A stretch of DNA of 35,240 bases from Asaia bogorensis (GCA_945869965.1 CAMBRC010000044.1:1-35240), one strand, 5' to 3'. Positions 24,609 to 32,630 are shown, counted from the first letter of the stretch. Translations and numbers: made by a program. The notes: generated by a model from the sequence alone, not told the origin.

Positions 24609-25293
24609 GGTTCTTTTCGATGTCGGCGGGCCGATCGAAACCGAGGTGGCCTGGGAAGCGCTGATGGATGGGATCATCCGGCGCGAGGTGCGGCAGGCGA
24701 TCGGGCGGGAGGTGACCGACGCTGCCTATGACGCGGCTTGGCGGGGGGCCGTGGAGAGCCACGCGCCGCATGCGTATCAGGCGGTGGTTTGGGAGCTGAT
24801 GGAAGGGGACGCGGGGCGGGCGCCGCTGGTGTGGAGCCGGATTGCCGAGGCGGCGCGGCTGGGGCGGGGGGCGCCGGAGATCCGGCCGGGGATCGCGGAA
24901 TTGCTGGTGGCGTTGCAGGCGCAGGGGGTGCGGCTGGCGCTGGCGGCGAATCAGCCGGTGGCGATGCTGACGGCGCTGGGGGAGGCGGGGTTGCTGCACC
25001 TGTTCGCGGTGCATGGGATTTCGGAGGTGATGGGGCTGCGCAAGCCGGATCCTCGGTTCTTCCTTGAGATTGTCTCGGCGCTTGGGCGGCCGGTGGAGGA
25101 ATGCGTGATGGTGGGGGATCGGATCGACAACGATATCGCGCCGGCGCGGGCGTTGGGGATGGGCACGGTGTTGTTTCGCGGCGGGCGGCATGCGGGGCAG
25201 CGGGCGCGGAGCTGGCTGGAGGAGCCGGATGTCGAGGTGCGGGATGTCGAGGGGTTGCGGCTTGGGCTGATGCGGGTTTTGCAGGGGGAGTAG
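24595..25293 (+). CDS. HAD-superfamily hydrolase
   Basis: 232-residue HAD-like phosphatase or dehalogenase. Motif I is VLFDVGGPIE; the nucleophile Asp8 is present but the usual second Asp (D-x-D) is Gly, as in several HAD subgroups. The cap is helical (about 20-95). Motif II is near LALAANQ, motif III is the Lys of RKPDP, and motif IV is VMVGDRIDNDIAPARALG with its acidic metal ligands. The substrate is unknown. The start is the last ATG of a 14-base tandem repeat, and translation is probably coupled to the preceding membrane-protein gene. Strongly G-ending codons. Confidence 0.85.
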   Translation: MKRRAVLFDVGGPIETEVAWEALMDGIIRREVRQAIGREVTDAAYDAAWRGAVESHAPHAYQAVVWELMEGDAGRAPLVWSRIAEAARLGRGAPEIRPGIAELLVALQAQGVRLALAANQPVAMLTALGEAGLLHLFAVHGISEVMGLRKPDPRFFLEIVSALGRPVEECVMVGDRIDNDIAPARALGMGTVLFRGGRHAGQRARSWLEEPDVEVRDVEGLRLGLMRVLQGE

Positions 25294-25304
25294 AAGCGGA
25301 GAGT

Positions 25305-25420
25305 AAGGCTGGGCTCCGCCCAGACCCGCCAGGGAGCCAAGCCCCCTGGACCCTTAATACTTAAGGATTGGGTTTCCAAAGGCCCTCGGCCTTTGGCGGG
25401 TCTGGGCAGAGCCCAGGCTT
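25305..25420. repeat. Composite intergenic element with nested hairpins
   Basis: Long imperfect arms at 25305-25330 and 25395-25420 (core GGGCTCCGCCCAGACCCGCC and its complement) enclose three smaller palindromes: CCAGGG/CCCTGG at 25329-25349, CCTTAA-TAC-TTAAGG at 25352-25366, and CCAAAGGCC-CTC-GGCCTTTGG at 25376-25396. It lies between the convergent HAD and lactonase genes. Its right arm resembles the hairpin at 138-154. It could end transcription from both sides, but its composite form points to a REP-like repeat. Confidence 0.75.
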
Positions 25421-25499
25421 TCTTGCTTTGTGCGTCCGTTGTTTTTGTGTAACAATTTAGTGGCCGCGACAGCAATGCGCGCGAGCCGGCGTGGCGGGC

Positions 25500-26423
25500 T
25501 CAGGCGGTGTAGGCCAGCGGAAGGCCCGGGACGTCCCAGTCGGCGCCGGTCCAGTCGAGCTCGACCAGTTGGCCGATGCCGGAGAGGGTGACGTAGGCCT
25601 TGGTCAGGCCGGGGCCGCCGAAGCAGATGTTGGTGGTCATCGGGTCGGCGAAGCGGACCACGCGGAGCACGCGGCCGTCCGGGGCGATGACGGTGACGGC
25701 GCCGGTGACCAGGGTGGCGATGCAAATATTGCCGGCGGCGTCGACCTTGAGGCTGTCGAACATTTGCAGGCCGCCGAGGCCGCAGACGAAGCGGCCGCCA
25801 TGGGGTTGGCCGGGGTGGCGCTTGGCTACGCCGGGGGCTTCGAGGTCGAAGGCCCAGAGGCGGGCGGTGGCGGTTTCGGCGACGTAGACGGTCTTGCCGT
25901 CTGGCGAGAGGCCGACGCCGTTCGGGGTGTTTAGGCGGTAGCCGATTTCGGTGATGAAGGAGCCGTCGGGGCGGGCGTAATAGAGGCCGCCCCAGTCGCG
26001 GTCGCGGGCACGGGTTTTGCCGAGGTCGGAGAAGTAAAAGCCGCCTTCGCTGTCGAAGACGATGTCGTTGGGGCCGCGCAGCTTGTGGCCGTTGCAGGAG
26101 TCGTAGAGGCGGGTGACGGTGCCGGTGGTGGGGTCGATGCGCTCGATGCGGCCGGTTTCGTAGTTTTCGGGTTGCAGGCCCGGGCGGATCACGCCGCCCT
26201 CCTCGGACCAGGTGAAGCCGCCATTGTTGCAGACATAGAAGGCGCCGTCTGGGCCGACCGCCATGCCGTTCGGGCCGCCGCCGGGGGTGGCGATGGTGGT
26301 CTTGGTGCCGTCGGGGGCGATGCGGGTGACGGCGCCGCTGGCGATCTCGACCAGGGCGATGGAGCCGTCGTTCAGGTAGACGGGGCCTTCGGGGAAGCGC
26401 AGGCCGGTGGCAATGACACGCAT
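25500..26423 (-). CDS. SMP-30/gluconolactonase-family lactonase
   Basis: 307-residue six-bladed beta-propeller of the SMP-30/gluconolactonase/LRE family, which opens sugar lactones with a bound divalent metal. The metal-site residues are visible: Glu12 in FPEGP, an Asn in RGPNDIVFD and TPNGVGLSPD, and an Asp in MFDSLKVDAAGN. No signal peptide is present, so it is cytoplasmic. GGAGG stands five bases before the ATG at 26423. It is on the same strand as the hydroxyacid dehydrogenase, but 143 bases with two AT-rich repeats separate them. The lactone substrate may belong to the pathway of the neighbouring genes, which is inference. Confidence 0.88.
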   Translation of the reverse strand: MRVIATGLRFPEGPVYLNDGSIALVEIASGAVTRIAPDGTKTTIATPGGGPNGMAVGPDGAFYVCNNGGFTWSEEGGVIRPGLQPENYETGRIERIDPTTGTVTRLYDSCNGHKLRGPNDIVFDSEGGFYFSDLGKTRARDRDWGGLYYARPDGSFITEIGYRLNTPNGVGLSPDGKTVYVAETATARLWAFDLEAPGVAKRHPGQPHGGRFVCGLGGLQMFDSLKVDAAGNICIATLVTGAVTVIAPDGRVLRVVRFADPMTTNICFGGPGLTKAYVTLSGIGQLVELDWTGADWDVPGLPLAYTA

Positions 26424-26449
26424 GGGAACCTCCAGGGGGAAGGAAGACT

Positions 26450-26494
26450 CTTCTTTTTGTGAACAAAAAGAAGCAAAAAAACTTTATCCGTTTG
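26450..26494 (+). repeat. AT-rich palindromic repeat, locus B
   Basis: The hairpin CTTCTTTTTGT/ACAAAAAGAAG is followed by a tail CAAAAAAACTTTATCCGTTTG. The first 36 bases are identical to the reverse complement of 22307-22342. The tail faces an inverted copy of itself at 26514-26535 across a 19-base spacer. Confidence 0.8.
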
Positions 26495-26513
26495 CCGGTG
26501 GATAGTCTCGGCC

Positions 26514-26556
26514 CAAACGGATGAAAGTTTTTTGGTTCTTTTTTTCAAAAAAGAAC
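26514..26556 (-). repeat. AT-rich palindromic repeat, locus C
   Basis: An inverted relative of locus B: read on the minus strand, a hairpin of GTTCTTTTTT and AAAAAAGAAC arms is followed by CAAAAAACTTTCATCCGTTTG. It sits 11 bases after the hydroxyacid dehydrogenase stop and may serve as its terminator, although no T-run follows the stem on that strand. Confidence 0.75.
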
Positions 26557-26566
26557 ATGCTTTCTT

Positions 26567-27502
26567 TCATATGACGCAGTTGAGCAGTTCGGTGCCCGCC
26601 GCGAGGCGGCTTATGTTCTCGGCAGCGATGGTGAAGGAGCGGTCGAAGGTGCCGCTGGTGACCCAGGCAACGTGCGGGGCGACGACGACGTTGTCCTGTT
26701 TTAGCAGCGGGTTGTCGGCTTGTGTTGGCTCGCGGTCGAAGACATCCAGGCCGGCGGCGGCGAGGTGGCCGGTGGCTAGGGCCTGGAGCAGGGCGGGTTC
26801 GTCGACCAGGCCGCCGCGGGCGGTGTTGATCAGGATGGCGCCGGGTTTCATGCGGGCGAGGGCTTGGGCGTTGATCAGGCGGGTGGTTTCGGCGGTCTGC
26901 GGGATGTGCAGCGAGACGATGTCGGATTCGGCCAGCAAGGCGTTGAGATCGCGGTATTCGTAGGGCAGGGCGGGCTTGTGCGCGCGGGCGGTGTAGAGCA
27001 CGCGGCAGCCCATGGCGGCGAGGATCGGGGCGAGGATGGCGGGCACGGCGCCGAAGCCGACGAGGCCGACGATGCGGCCGCCGAGTTCGCCCAGGCGGTC
27101 TTGGACCAGGGGCGGTGTGGCCCAGGTGCCGGCGCGCAGGGCGGCGTCGAATTGCGGCAGGCGGCGCAGGGTGGCCAGCATCAGGAGCAAGGTCATTTCG
27201 GCGACGGCGCGGGAGTTGGTGCCGGGCAAGTTACAGACGGCAATGCTGCGGGCCTTCGCTGCTTCGAGATCAATGGTGTTCACGCCGACGCCGATCTTCT
27301 GGATTAGCTTGAGGCGCGGGGCGGCGGCAATCACCTGGGCGGTGCAGGGTTGCAGCACGTGCCAGAGCACATCGGTGTCGGGCAGGGTGGCGAACAGGGC
27401 TTCGTCGTCGCCCTCGGCCACGCAGCGCAGGGACAGGCCGGGCAGGGCGGCGAGGCGGGATTTCAGCGCCGGGCCGGCATTGTAGTGCAGCAGGACGTTC
27501 AT
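26567..27502 (-). CDS. D-2-hydroxyacid dehydrogenase
   Basis: 311-residue NAD(P)-dependent D-isomer-specific 2-hydroxyacid dehydrogenase, reducing 2-oxo acids such as hydroxypyruvate or glyoxylate, or the reverse. The nucleotide-binding loop is VGLVGFGAVPAILAP; the third glycine of G-x-G-x-x-G is replaced by Pro, a variant seen in some members. The catalytic Arg is in NTARGGLVDEPALL, the Glu in DVFDREP, and the His in VAPHVAW. The ATG at 27502 overlaps the stop of the enolase-like gene (ATGA), so it is the third gene of a coupled kinase-enolase-dehydrogenase unit. Substrate not determinable; hydroxypyruvate is one candidate. Confidence 0.9.
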   Translation of the reverse strand: MNVLLHYNAGPALKSRLAALPGLSLRCVAEGDDEALFATLPDTDVLWHVLQPCTAQVIAAAPRLKLIQKIGVGVNTIDLEAAKARSIAVCNLPGTNSRAVAEMTLLLMLATLRRLPQFDAALRAGTWATPPLVQDRLGELGGRIVGLVGFGAVPAILAPILAAMGCRVLYTARAHKPALPYEYRDLNALLAESDIVSLHIPQTAETTRLINAQALARMKPGAILINTARGGLVDEPALLQALATGHLAAAGLDVFDREPTQADNPLLKQDNVVVAPHVAWVTSGTFDRSFTIAAENISRLAAGTELLNCVI

Positions 27503-28788
27503 GGTTTGGAGCGGCCCAGCATGCTGCCGCCGGCGAAGCGGGCGAGCGGGCCGAGGGCTTCCTCGATGCGTAGGGCCTCGTTCCACTTGGCCATGCGTTC
27601 GCTGCGGGCGAAGCTGCCGACCTTGAGCTGGCCGCAGCCCCAGCCGATGGCGAGGTGGACGATGGTGGTGTCCTCGGTCTCGCCGGAGCGGGCGGAGACG
27701 ATGCCGGCGTAACCCACGGCTTTTGCGGCGTCCCAGGCGGCCTTGGTCTCGGTCAGGGTACCGCGCTGGTTCGGCTTGATCAGGACGGTGTTGGCGGCGC
27801 CGGTGGTGGCGGCGGCGTGGATGCGGGCGGCTTCGGTGACGAGGAAATCGTCGCCGACGACCTGGATTTTCTGGCCGTAGGCTTTGGTGAAGGCGACGAA
27901 GCCGGCCTGGTCGTCCTCGGCCAGCGGGTCCTCGATCGAGACGATGGGGTAGCGGTCGATCCAACGCCCGAGCATTTCGCACATGCCGTCGCTGTCCAGT
28001 TCGCGGGCTTCCAGGCCGAGCTGGTAGCGCCCGTTGCGGCCGAATTCGCTGGCGGCGATGTCGAGCGCGATGGCGACCTGGTCACGCGGCATGTAGCCGG
28101 CGCGCTCGATGGCGCGGACGAGCATTTCCAGCGCCTGTTCGTTGTTGGTGAAGGCCGGCCACCAGCCGCCCTCGTCGGCCACGCCCTGGAGCAGGCCGGC
28201 TTCTTTCATGAGGAGGCCGGCGTGGCGATAGACCTCGGCGGTCCAGTCCAGTGCCTGGGCGAAGTTCTTGGCCGCCGGGCAGACGATGAGGAAGTCCTGG
28301 ATGTCGACGCGGCGGCCGGCATGGGCGCCACCGCCGAAGATCTGGATTTGGGGGAGCGGCAGGAGGTCGGCGGTGTCGCCGCCGAGGTGGCGGTAGAGCG
28401 GTTTGCCGGCTTCGGCGGCCATGGCATGGGCGTTGGCCATCGAGACGGCGAGGATGGCGTTGCCGCCGAGGCGGGTCTTCGCCGGGGTGCCGTCGAGCTT
28501 GATCATGGCGGCGTCCAGCCCGGCCTGGTCGCTGGCGTCGCGGCCGAGGATTTCCTCGGCGATCTCGCCAGTGACGGCCGCGACAGCCTGGGTCACGTCG
28601 AAGCCGCCAAAGGTCGGGCCGCCATCACGTCGGTCCAGCGCTTCGCCGCTGCCGGTGGAGGCGCCGGCCGGAGCAATGGCGCGGCCGACTGCGCCGCCGG
28701 CCAGCATCACTTCGGCCTCGACGGTGGGGCGGCCGCGGCTGTCCCAGACGCGGCGGCCGTGGACGTAGACGATCTCGGTGTCGCTCAT
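27499..28788 (-). CDS. Divergent enolase-like protein lacking the conserved His
   Basis: 429-residue member of the enolase family, full length. Retained features: the mobile loop GASTG (Ser44; the preceding residue is Ala rather than Ser), GGGAHA, ADEGG, the metal ligands in ALDIAASEFG, SIEDPLAEDD and VGDDFLV, the catalytic Lys of IKPNQRGTLTET, and the Lys of GQLKVGSFARSER. The motif normally S-H-R-S-G-E-T-E-D reads SARSGETED, with Ala366 in place of the conserved His. In true enolases this His contacts the substrate. A specialised paralogue is therefore likelier than the glycolytic enzyme. It overlaps both neighbours by ATGA, with the kinase upstream and the dehydrogenase downstream. It may dehydrate a phosphorylated acid. 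Confidence 0.85.
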   Translation of the reverse strand: MSDTEIVYVHGRRVWDSRGRPTVEAEVMLAGGAVGRAIAPAGASTGSGEALDRRDGGPTFGGFDVTQAVAAVTGEIAEEILGRDASDQAGLDAAMIKLDGTPAKTRLGGNAILAVSMANAHAMAAEAGKPLYRHLGGDTADLLPLPQIQIFGGGAHAGRRVDIQDFLIVCPAAKNFAQALDWTAEVYRHAGLLMKEAGLLQGVADEGGWWPAFTNNEQALEMLVRAIERAGYMPRDQVAIALDIAASEFGRNGRYQLGLEARELDSDGMCEMLGRWIDRYPIVSIEDPLAEDDQAGFVAFTKAYGQKIQVVGDDFLVTEAARIHAAATTGAANTVLIKPNQRGTLTETKAAWDAAKAVGYAGIVSARSGETEDTTIVHLAIGWGCGQLKVGSFARSERMAKWNEALRIEEALGPLARFAGGSMLGRSKP

Positions 28789-29792
28789 CGGCGCAATTCT
28801 TCTTCCCAGGCGTGGCGCACGTCCTGCAGGCGATCGACGGGATCGGCCAGCAGGGCGCGGGCGGTGCGGCGCACGGTGGCGCGCGGTGCTTCGGTGGTGA
28901 TGTACTCCACCGGCGACTTGCCATCCACCCGGGCCAGCAGCAGGCCGGGCAGCAGGCGGGCGGCGCGGGCCTCTACGGACTCGGGCGGCTCCCAGGTGAC
29001 CTCCGCGCGGTAGGCGGCGGCCAGCGCGGTGAAGCAGGCGAGGAAGCCCTGGGTTGCGGCGGGGGTCCACAGGCATTTCAGCAGCAGGTGGTTGAGGCAG
29101 AAGGCGAGGTCGAAGGCGGGATCGCCCCACCAGGCGCATTCGGCGTCCAGGAAGACCGGGCCGTCGGGGCCGGCCAGGATGTTCTTCGGGCTGACATCGC
29201 CGTGGACCAGGGCGTGCTTGTTGGCCTGGGTGGCGGCGACCAGGGCGTGCAGGGCGGCGGCGCGGTCAGGGTGCTTTGCGGCGGTGGCGACCAGGTAGGG
29301 TTCGAGGCGGATGTCGAAGAAGATTTCGTCGGTGGGGAATCGGCCAGGAATCGATGAATCAGTTGATGTCGCCGCATGGACTCGACCGACTCGCTGTCCG
29401 ACTCGAGCTGCGAATCTCGAGTCAGCGAGTCCATCGCGGAGTTGCGCTTTCCACAGCGGATAGGTTTCGGCCGGTAGATAGGTCATCGCCAGGGCGCCGG
29501 CTTCCTCGTCCTGGCCCAGCAGGCGCGGCACCGCGCCGGGAGCCGCGGCGGCGGCCACGCGCATCCATTCGGCCTCGAACCGGTTGCGGCCCACCGGCGC
29601 GCGCCAATCGGCGGCCACTTTCAGCTTGCCCAGCGCTCGCTTCACGCAGATCGCGCCGTCCGGCAGGTCGATGCGCCAGATGTCGGACGACACGCCGCCG
29701 GTGAGCTGTTCGCCCAGCGTGCCCCGCCCCACGGCGATGCCCATGCGGCGCAGTGCGGCCAAAAGGTCAGGAGGTGGCGCAATCGCGGTCAT
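28785..29792 (-). CDS. APH/choline-kinase-fold phosphotransferase
   Basis: 335-residue kinase of the aminoglycoside phosphotransferase fold. The N-lobe has a Gly-rich turn (LTGGVSSDIWRI) and the ATP-binding Lys in ICVKRAL. The catalytic loop is HGDVSPKN (His197, Asp199, Asn204), and the metal-binding Asp is in FLDAECAWWGDPAFDLAF. Because it precedes and overlaps the enolase-like gene, it is more likely to phosphorylate a small hydroxy acid or sugar acid than an antibiotic. The start at 29792 has a weak AGGA. A 59-base palindromic stretch inside the gene (29376-29434) does not break the frame. It is divergent from the GMC oxidoreductase, only 47 bases away. Confidence 0.85.
   Translation of the reverse strand: MTAIAPPPDLLAALRRMGIAVGRGTLGEQLTGGVSSDIWRIDLPDGAICVKRALGKLKVAADWRAPVGRNRFEAEWMRVAAAAAPGAVPRLLGQDEEAGALAMTYLPAETYPLWKAQLRDGLADSRFAARVGQRVGRVHAATSTDSSIPGRFPTDEIFFDIRLEPYLVATAAKHPDRAAALHALVAATQANKHALVHGDVSPKNILAGPDGPVFLDAECAWWGDPAFDLAFCLNHLLLKCLWTPAATQGFLACFTALAAAYRAEVTWEPPESVEARAARLLPGLLLARVDGKSPVEYITTEAPRATVRRTARALLADPVDRLQDVRHAWEEELRR
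29376..29434. repeat. Palindromic GACTCG-rich stretch within the kinase gene
   Basis: Outer arms ATGGACTCG and CGAGTCCAT (29376-29384, 29426-29434) and inner arms GACTCGAG and CTCGAGTC (29400-29407, 29416-29423) are perfect complements. The left half repeats GACTCG three times. The kinase frame continues through it (GLADSRFAARVGQRVGRVHAA), so it is coding, yet the sequence looks unlike the codon choice around it. Confidence 0.7.
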
Positions 29793-29839
29793 CCGGGCAT
29801 CCTGTGCGCCGTCGAGACGCCAGGCAACGGGGAGTCGTC
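29793..29839. promoter_or_regulatory. Short divergent gap between kinase and GMC genes
   Basis: Only 47 bases separate two divergent start codons, so the promoters must overlap each other or the coding ends. GGGGAG before the GMC start and AGGATG before the kinase start are the probable ribosome-binding sites. I see no clear -35/-10 pair and no obvious palindrome. Confidence 0.4.
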
Positions 29840-31456
29840 ATGGAAACCATCGAGGCTGATTATGTCGTGGTTGGGGCTGGGTCCGCCGGGTGCGTGGTGG
29901 CCGCGCGGCTGTCGGAGGATCCCGGCGTGCGCGTGGTGGTGCTGGAGGCCGGTGGGCCTGACAGAAATATCTGGATCCATGTGCCAATCGGCTATGGCAA
30001 GACCATTGTCGATCCCAGCGTGAACTGGATGTACGAGACCGAGCCCGATCCTGGGGCAAATGGACGAAAACTGTTCTGGCCGCGCGGCAAGGTGCTGGGT
30101 GGGTCGTCGAGCATCAACGGGCTGTTGTATGTGCGCGGGCAACCGGCGGATTACGACCACTGGCGGCAACTGGGTAACCAGGGCTGGGCGTGGGACGACG
30201 TGCTGCCGTATTTCAAGCGCAGCGAGGGCCGGGTGGGGGCAGGGGACGATGCCCTGCGTGGGCGCGACGGGCCGCTGAGCGTGATCGATTTCGCGGCACG
30301 CTCGCGGCTGTCCGAGGCCTATGTGGCTTCGGCTGAGGCGGTCGGGATTCCGCGCAACGAGGACTACAACGGCGCGGAGCAGGAAGGCGTCGGCTACTAC
30401 CAGAACACGATGAAGAACGGCCGGCGCTGGTCCGCGCACCGGGCGTTTCTCAAGCCGGCGATGAAGCGGGCGAACCTGCGGGTGATCACCCATGCCCAGG
30501 CCGAGCGGGTGCTGATGGCCGGCAAGCGGGCCGTGGGGGTGTCCTATCGCCAGGGTGGCCAGAGCCATACGGTGCGCGCGACGCGGGAAGTGATCCTGTG
30601 CGGCGGCGCGATCAACTCGCCGCAGTTGCTGATGCTGTCCGGCATCGGGGCGGGGGCGCATCTGGCCGAGAAGGGGATCGAGGTGGCGCACGACCTGCCG
30701 GGTGTCGGGCAGAACCTGCAGGACCATTACCAGGTGCGCTTCGTCTACAAGTGTACCGAGGCGATCACGGTCAACGACATCATGATGTCGCCGGCCAGGA
30801 TGGCGATCATGGGCATCCAATACGCCCTGTTCCGCACCGGCCCGCTGACCGCCAGCGCCGGCCAGGTGGGCATCTTCACCAAGAGCCGGGCGGAGCTGGA
30901 GGCGCCGGACATCCAGTTCCACTTCATCGGCTTCTCCGCCGACCGGCCGGGCGAGGGGCTGCACAAGTTCTCCGGATTTTCGCAGAACGTCTGCCAGTTG
31001 CGGCCGGAGAGCCGGGGCGAGATCCTGCTGAAATCCGCCGATCCGCTGGCGCCACCGGCGATCCATCCCAACTACCTCTCGGCCGAGCTCGACCGGACGG
31101 TGCTGCTGGCCGGGCTGAAGCTCGGGCGCCGGATCGCGGCCCAGCCGGCGATGCGCGCCTTCATCGACAGCGAATACCTGCCGGGCGAGGCGGTGCAGAG
31201 CGATGACGAGATGATGGAGTATGCCCGCACCTATGGCGGCACGATCTTCCATCCGATTGGCACCGCCAAGATGGGCCAGGACGCGATGGCGGTGGTGGAT
31301 GACCAGTTGCGGGTGCACGGGATCGCCGGGCTGCGCGTGGCAGACGCCGCGGTGATGCCGACGATGGTCAGCGGCAACACCAACGCCGCCTGCATCATGA
31401 TCGGCGAGAAATGCGCTGATCTGGTGCGGGGACAGGCGTTGGCGCGGGCGGCTTAG
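29840..31456 (+). CDS. GMC-family oxidoreductase (choline dehydrogenase-like)
   Basis: 538-residue FAD-dependent glucose-methanol-choline oxidoreductase, oxidising a primary or secondary alcohol. The FAD Rossmann motif GAGSAG is at 12-17, followed by the ribose-binding Glu in VVVLEAGG. The GMC signature is in WPRGKVLGGSSSINGLLYVRG and GGAINSPQLLMLSGIG. The active-site pair is His471 (TIFHPIGTAKMG) and Asn515 (SGNTNAACIMIGEK), a 44-residue spacing as in choline oxidase. The start at 29840 has GGGGAG upstream. It is first of four plus-strand genes, with the SelA-like gene 10 bases after its stop. Substrate unknown; no betaine genes are near. Confidence 0.92.
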   Translation: METIEADYVVVGAGSAGCVVAARLSEDPGVRVVVLEAGGPDRNIWIHVPIGYGKTIVDPSVNWMYETEPDPGANGRKLFWPRGKVLGGSSSINGLLYVRGQPADYDHWRQLGNQGWAWDDVLPYFKRSEGRVGAGDDALRGRDGPLSVIDFAARSRLSEAYVASAEAVGIPRNEDYNGAEQEGVGYYQNTMKNGRRWSAHRAFLKPAMKRANLRVITHAQAERVLMAGKRAVGVSYRQGGQSHTVRATREVILCGGAINSPQLLMLSGIGAGAHLAEKGIEVAHDLPGVGQNLQDHYQVRFVYKCTEAITVNDIMMSPARMAIMGIQYALFRTGPLTASAGQVGIFTKSRAELEAPDIQFHFIGFSADRPGEGLHKFSGFSQNVCQLRPESRGEILLKSADPLAPPAIHPNYLSAELDRTVLLAGLKLGRRIAAQPAMRAFIDSEYLPGEAVQSDDEMMEYARTYGGTIFHPIGTAKMGQDAMAVVDDQLRVHGIAGLRVADAAVMPTMVSGNTNAACIMIGEKCADLVRGQALARAA

Positions 31457-31466
31457 GAGCGGCGCG

Positions 31467-32630
31467 ATGAGCATCTATGCGGAACTCGGCGTGCCGGAGA
31501 TCATCAATGCCTGCGGCACGGTCACCCGCTTGTCAGGCGGGCTGATGGCGCCCGAGGTGGCCGAGGCGATGCGCCAGGCGTCGTTGGCCTGCGTCGACAT
31601 GGTTGCCCTCCAGGCCGCGGCCTCGCGCATCATCCGCGAGGCCACCGGTGCGGAGGCCGGGATCGTTACCTCGGGCGCGTCCGCCGCCGTCCTGCTCGGC
31701 ACCGCCGCCATCCTTGCTGGTCTTGACCCCGCGCGGATGAACGCGCTGCCGGAGGTGCCGGACGGGCGGCGGGAGTTCCTGATGGTGCGCAGCCAGCGCA
31801 ACATGTACGACAAGGCGCTGCTGGTCGCCGGTGCCCGCATCGTGGAGATCGGCATTCCCGACCGCTATTCCGGCCCTGGCGTGCGCGATGCCGCCCCCTG
31901 GGAACTCGAAGCCGCGATTACGAAGAACACCGCTGGCATCTACTATCTCGCCGGCGCGCAATCGAAGCCGTCGTTGCGCGAAATCGCTGCGGTGGGCCGG
32001 GAGCATCGCCTGCCGGTCCTGGTCGATGCCGCCGGCCAGCTTCCGCCCGCCGCCAACCTGCACCTGTTCCTCGACGAGGGCGCGGACCTCGTGTGCTTCT
32101 CCGGCGGGAAGGCGATCGGCGGCCCGCAATCCAGCGGCATCCTCGCCGGCCGCGCCGACCTCATCGCCAGCGCCCTGTTGCAGATGCTCGACCTCGATAT
32201 CTACGAGGATGCCTGGTCCCCGCCGGCCGAGTTCGCCCCGCTGCGCCAGATGCGCGGCCTGCCGCACCACGGCATCGGGCGGTCGTGCAAGGTGGGCAAG
32301 GAGGAGATTGCCGGGCTGTGCGCGGCGCTGAAGCGCTTCACCTCTACCGACGAGGTTGCGCGACGCAATACATGGCTCGCCCGGCTGCAACGCATCGCCA
32401 CCCTGGCCGGCGGCGAGGGCCTCTCCATTGAGGGCGGTGCGATCCCGATCCTGAACCTCAAGACCGCTGATCTCGACACTGCCATGGCGTTGGCGCGCAT
32501 ACTCGCAGCTGGCAGCCCGGCCATTCATTGCGGGCTCGGCCGGCGGGACGAAGGCATACTCACCTTTAACCCCGTCTCCCTGACCGACTCCCACGCTGAC
32601 GAAGTCGGCCGGCGCCTCGCAGCCCGCTAG
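31467..32630 (+). CDS. SelA-like PLP-dependent enzyme (DgaE-type lyase)
   Basis: 387-residue fold-type I PLP enzyme of the SelA-like group that includes D-glucosaminate-6-phosphate ammonia-lyase and related lyases. The start YAELGVPEIINACGTVTRLSGG is typical, and VTSGASAAVLLGTAAIL binds the PLP phosphate. VDAAGQLPP holds the ring-binding Asp, and Lys215 in FSGGKAIGGPQSSG is the Schiff-base lysine. True selenocysteine synthase is unlikely, because the protein is short and no sel genes are nearby. A likely role is beta-elimination on an amino sugar acid or a hydroxy amino acid. AGGAG overlaps the stop of the GMC gene, which supports co-transcription. Confidence 0.85.
   Translation: MSIYAELGVPEIINACGTVTRLSGGLMAPEVAEAMRQASLACVDMVALQAAASRIIREATGAEAGIVTSGASAAVLLGTAAILAGLDPARMNALPEVPDGRREFLMVRSQRNMYDKALLVAGARIVEIGIPDRYSGPGVRDAAPWELEAAITKNTAGIYYLAGAQSKPSLREIAAVGREHRLPVLVDAAGQLPPAANLHLFLDEGADLVCFSGGKAIGGPQSSGILAGRADLIASALLQMLDLDIYEDAWSPPAEFAPLRQMRGLPHHGIGRSCKVGKEEIAGLCAALKRFTSTDEVARRNTWLARLQRIATLAGGEGLSIEGGAIPILNLKTADLDTAMALARILAAGSPAIHCGLGRRDEGILTFNPVSLTDSHADEVGRRLAAR

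Noticed and set aside
22728-24677. Minus-strand open frame of 649 codons over the antiporter and membrane protein
   Set aside because: It is out of frame with the recognisable CPA1 antiporter and is Pro/Arg/Ala-rich.
28785-29792. Antibiotic-resistance kinase
   Set aside because: The fold is shared with aminoglycoside kinases, but the gene is coupled to metabolic enzymes and no mobile element is nearby.
29789-31474. Minus-strand open frame of 561 codons opposite the GMC gene
   Set aside because: The GMC signatures on the plus strand are unambiguous; the opposite frame has His/Arg/Gln-rich shadow composition.
31467-32630. L-seryl-tRNA(Sec) selenium transferase
   Set aside because: It is shorter than SelA and has no selB, selD or tRNA-Sec gene near; the DgaE-like lyase group fits better.
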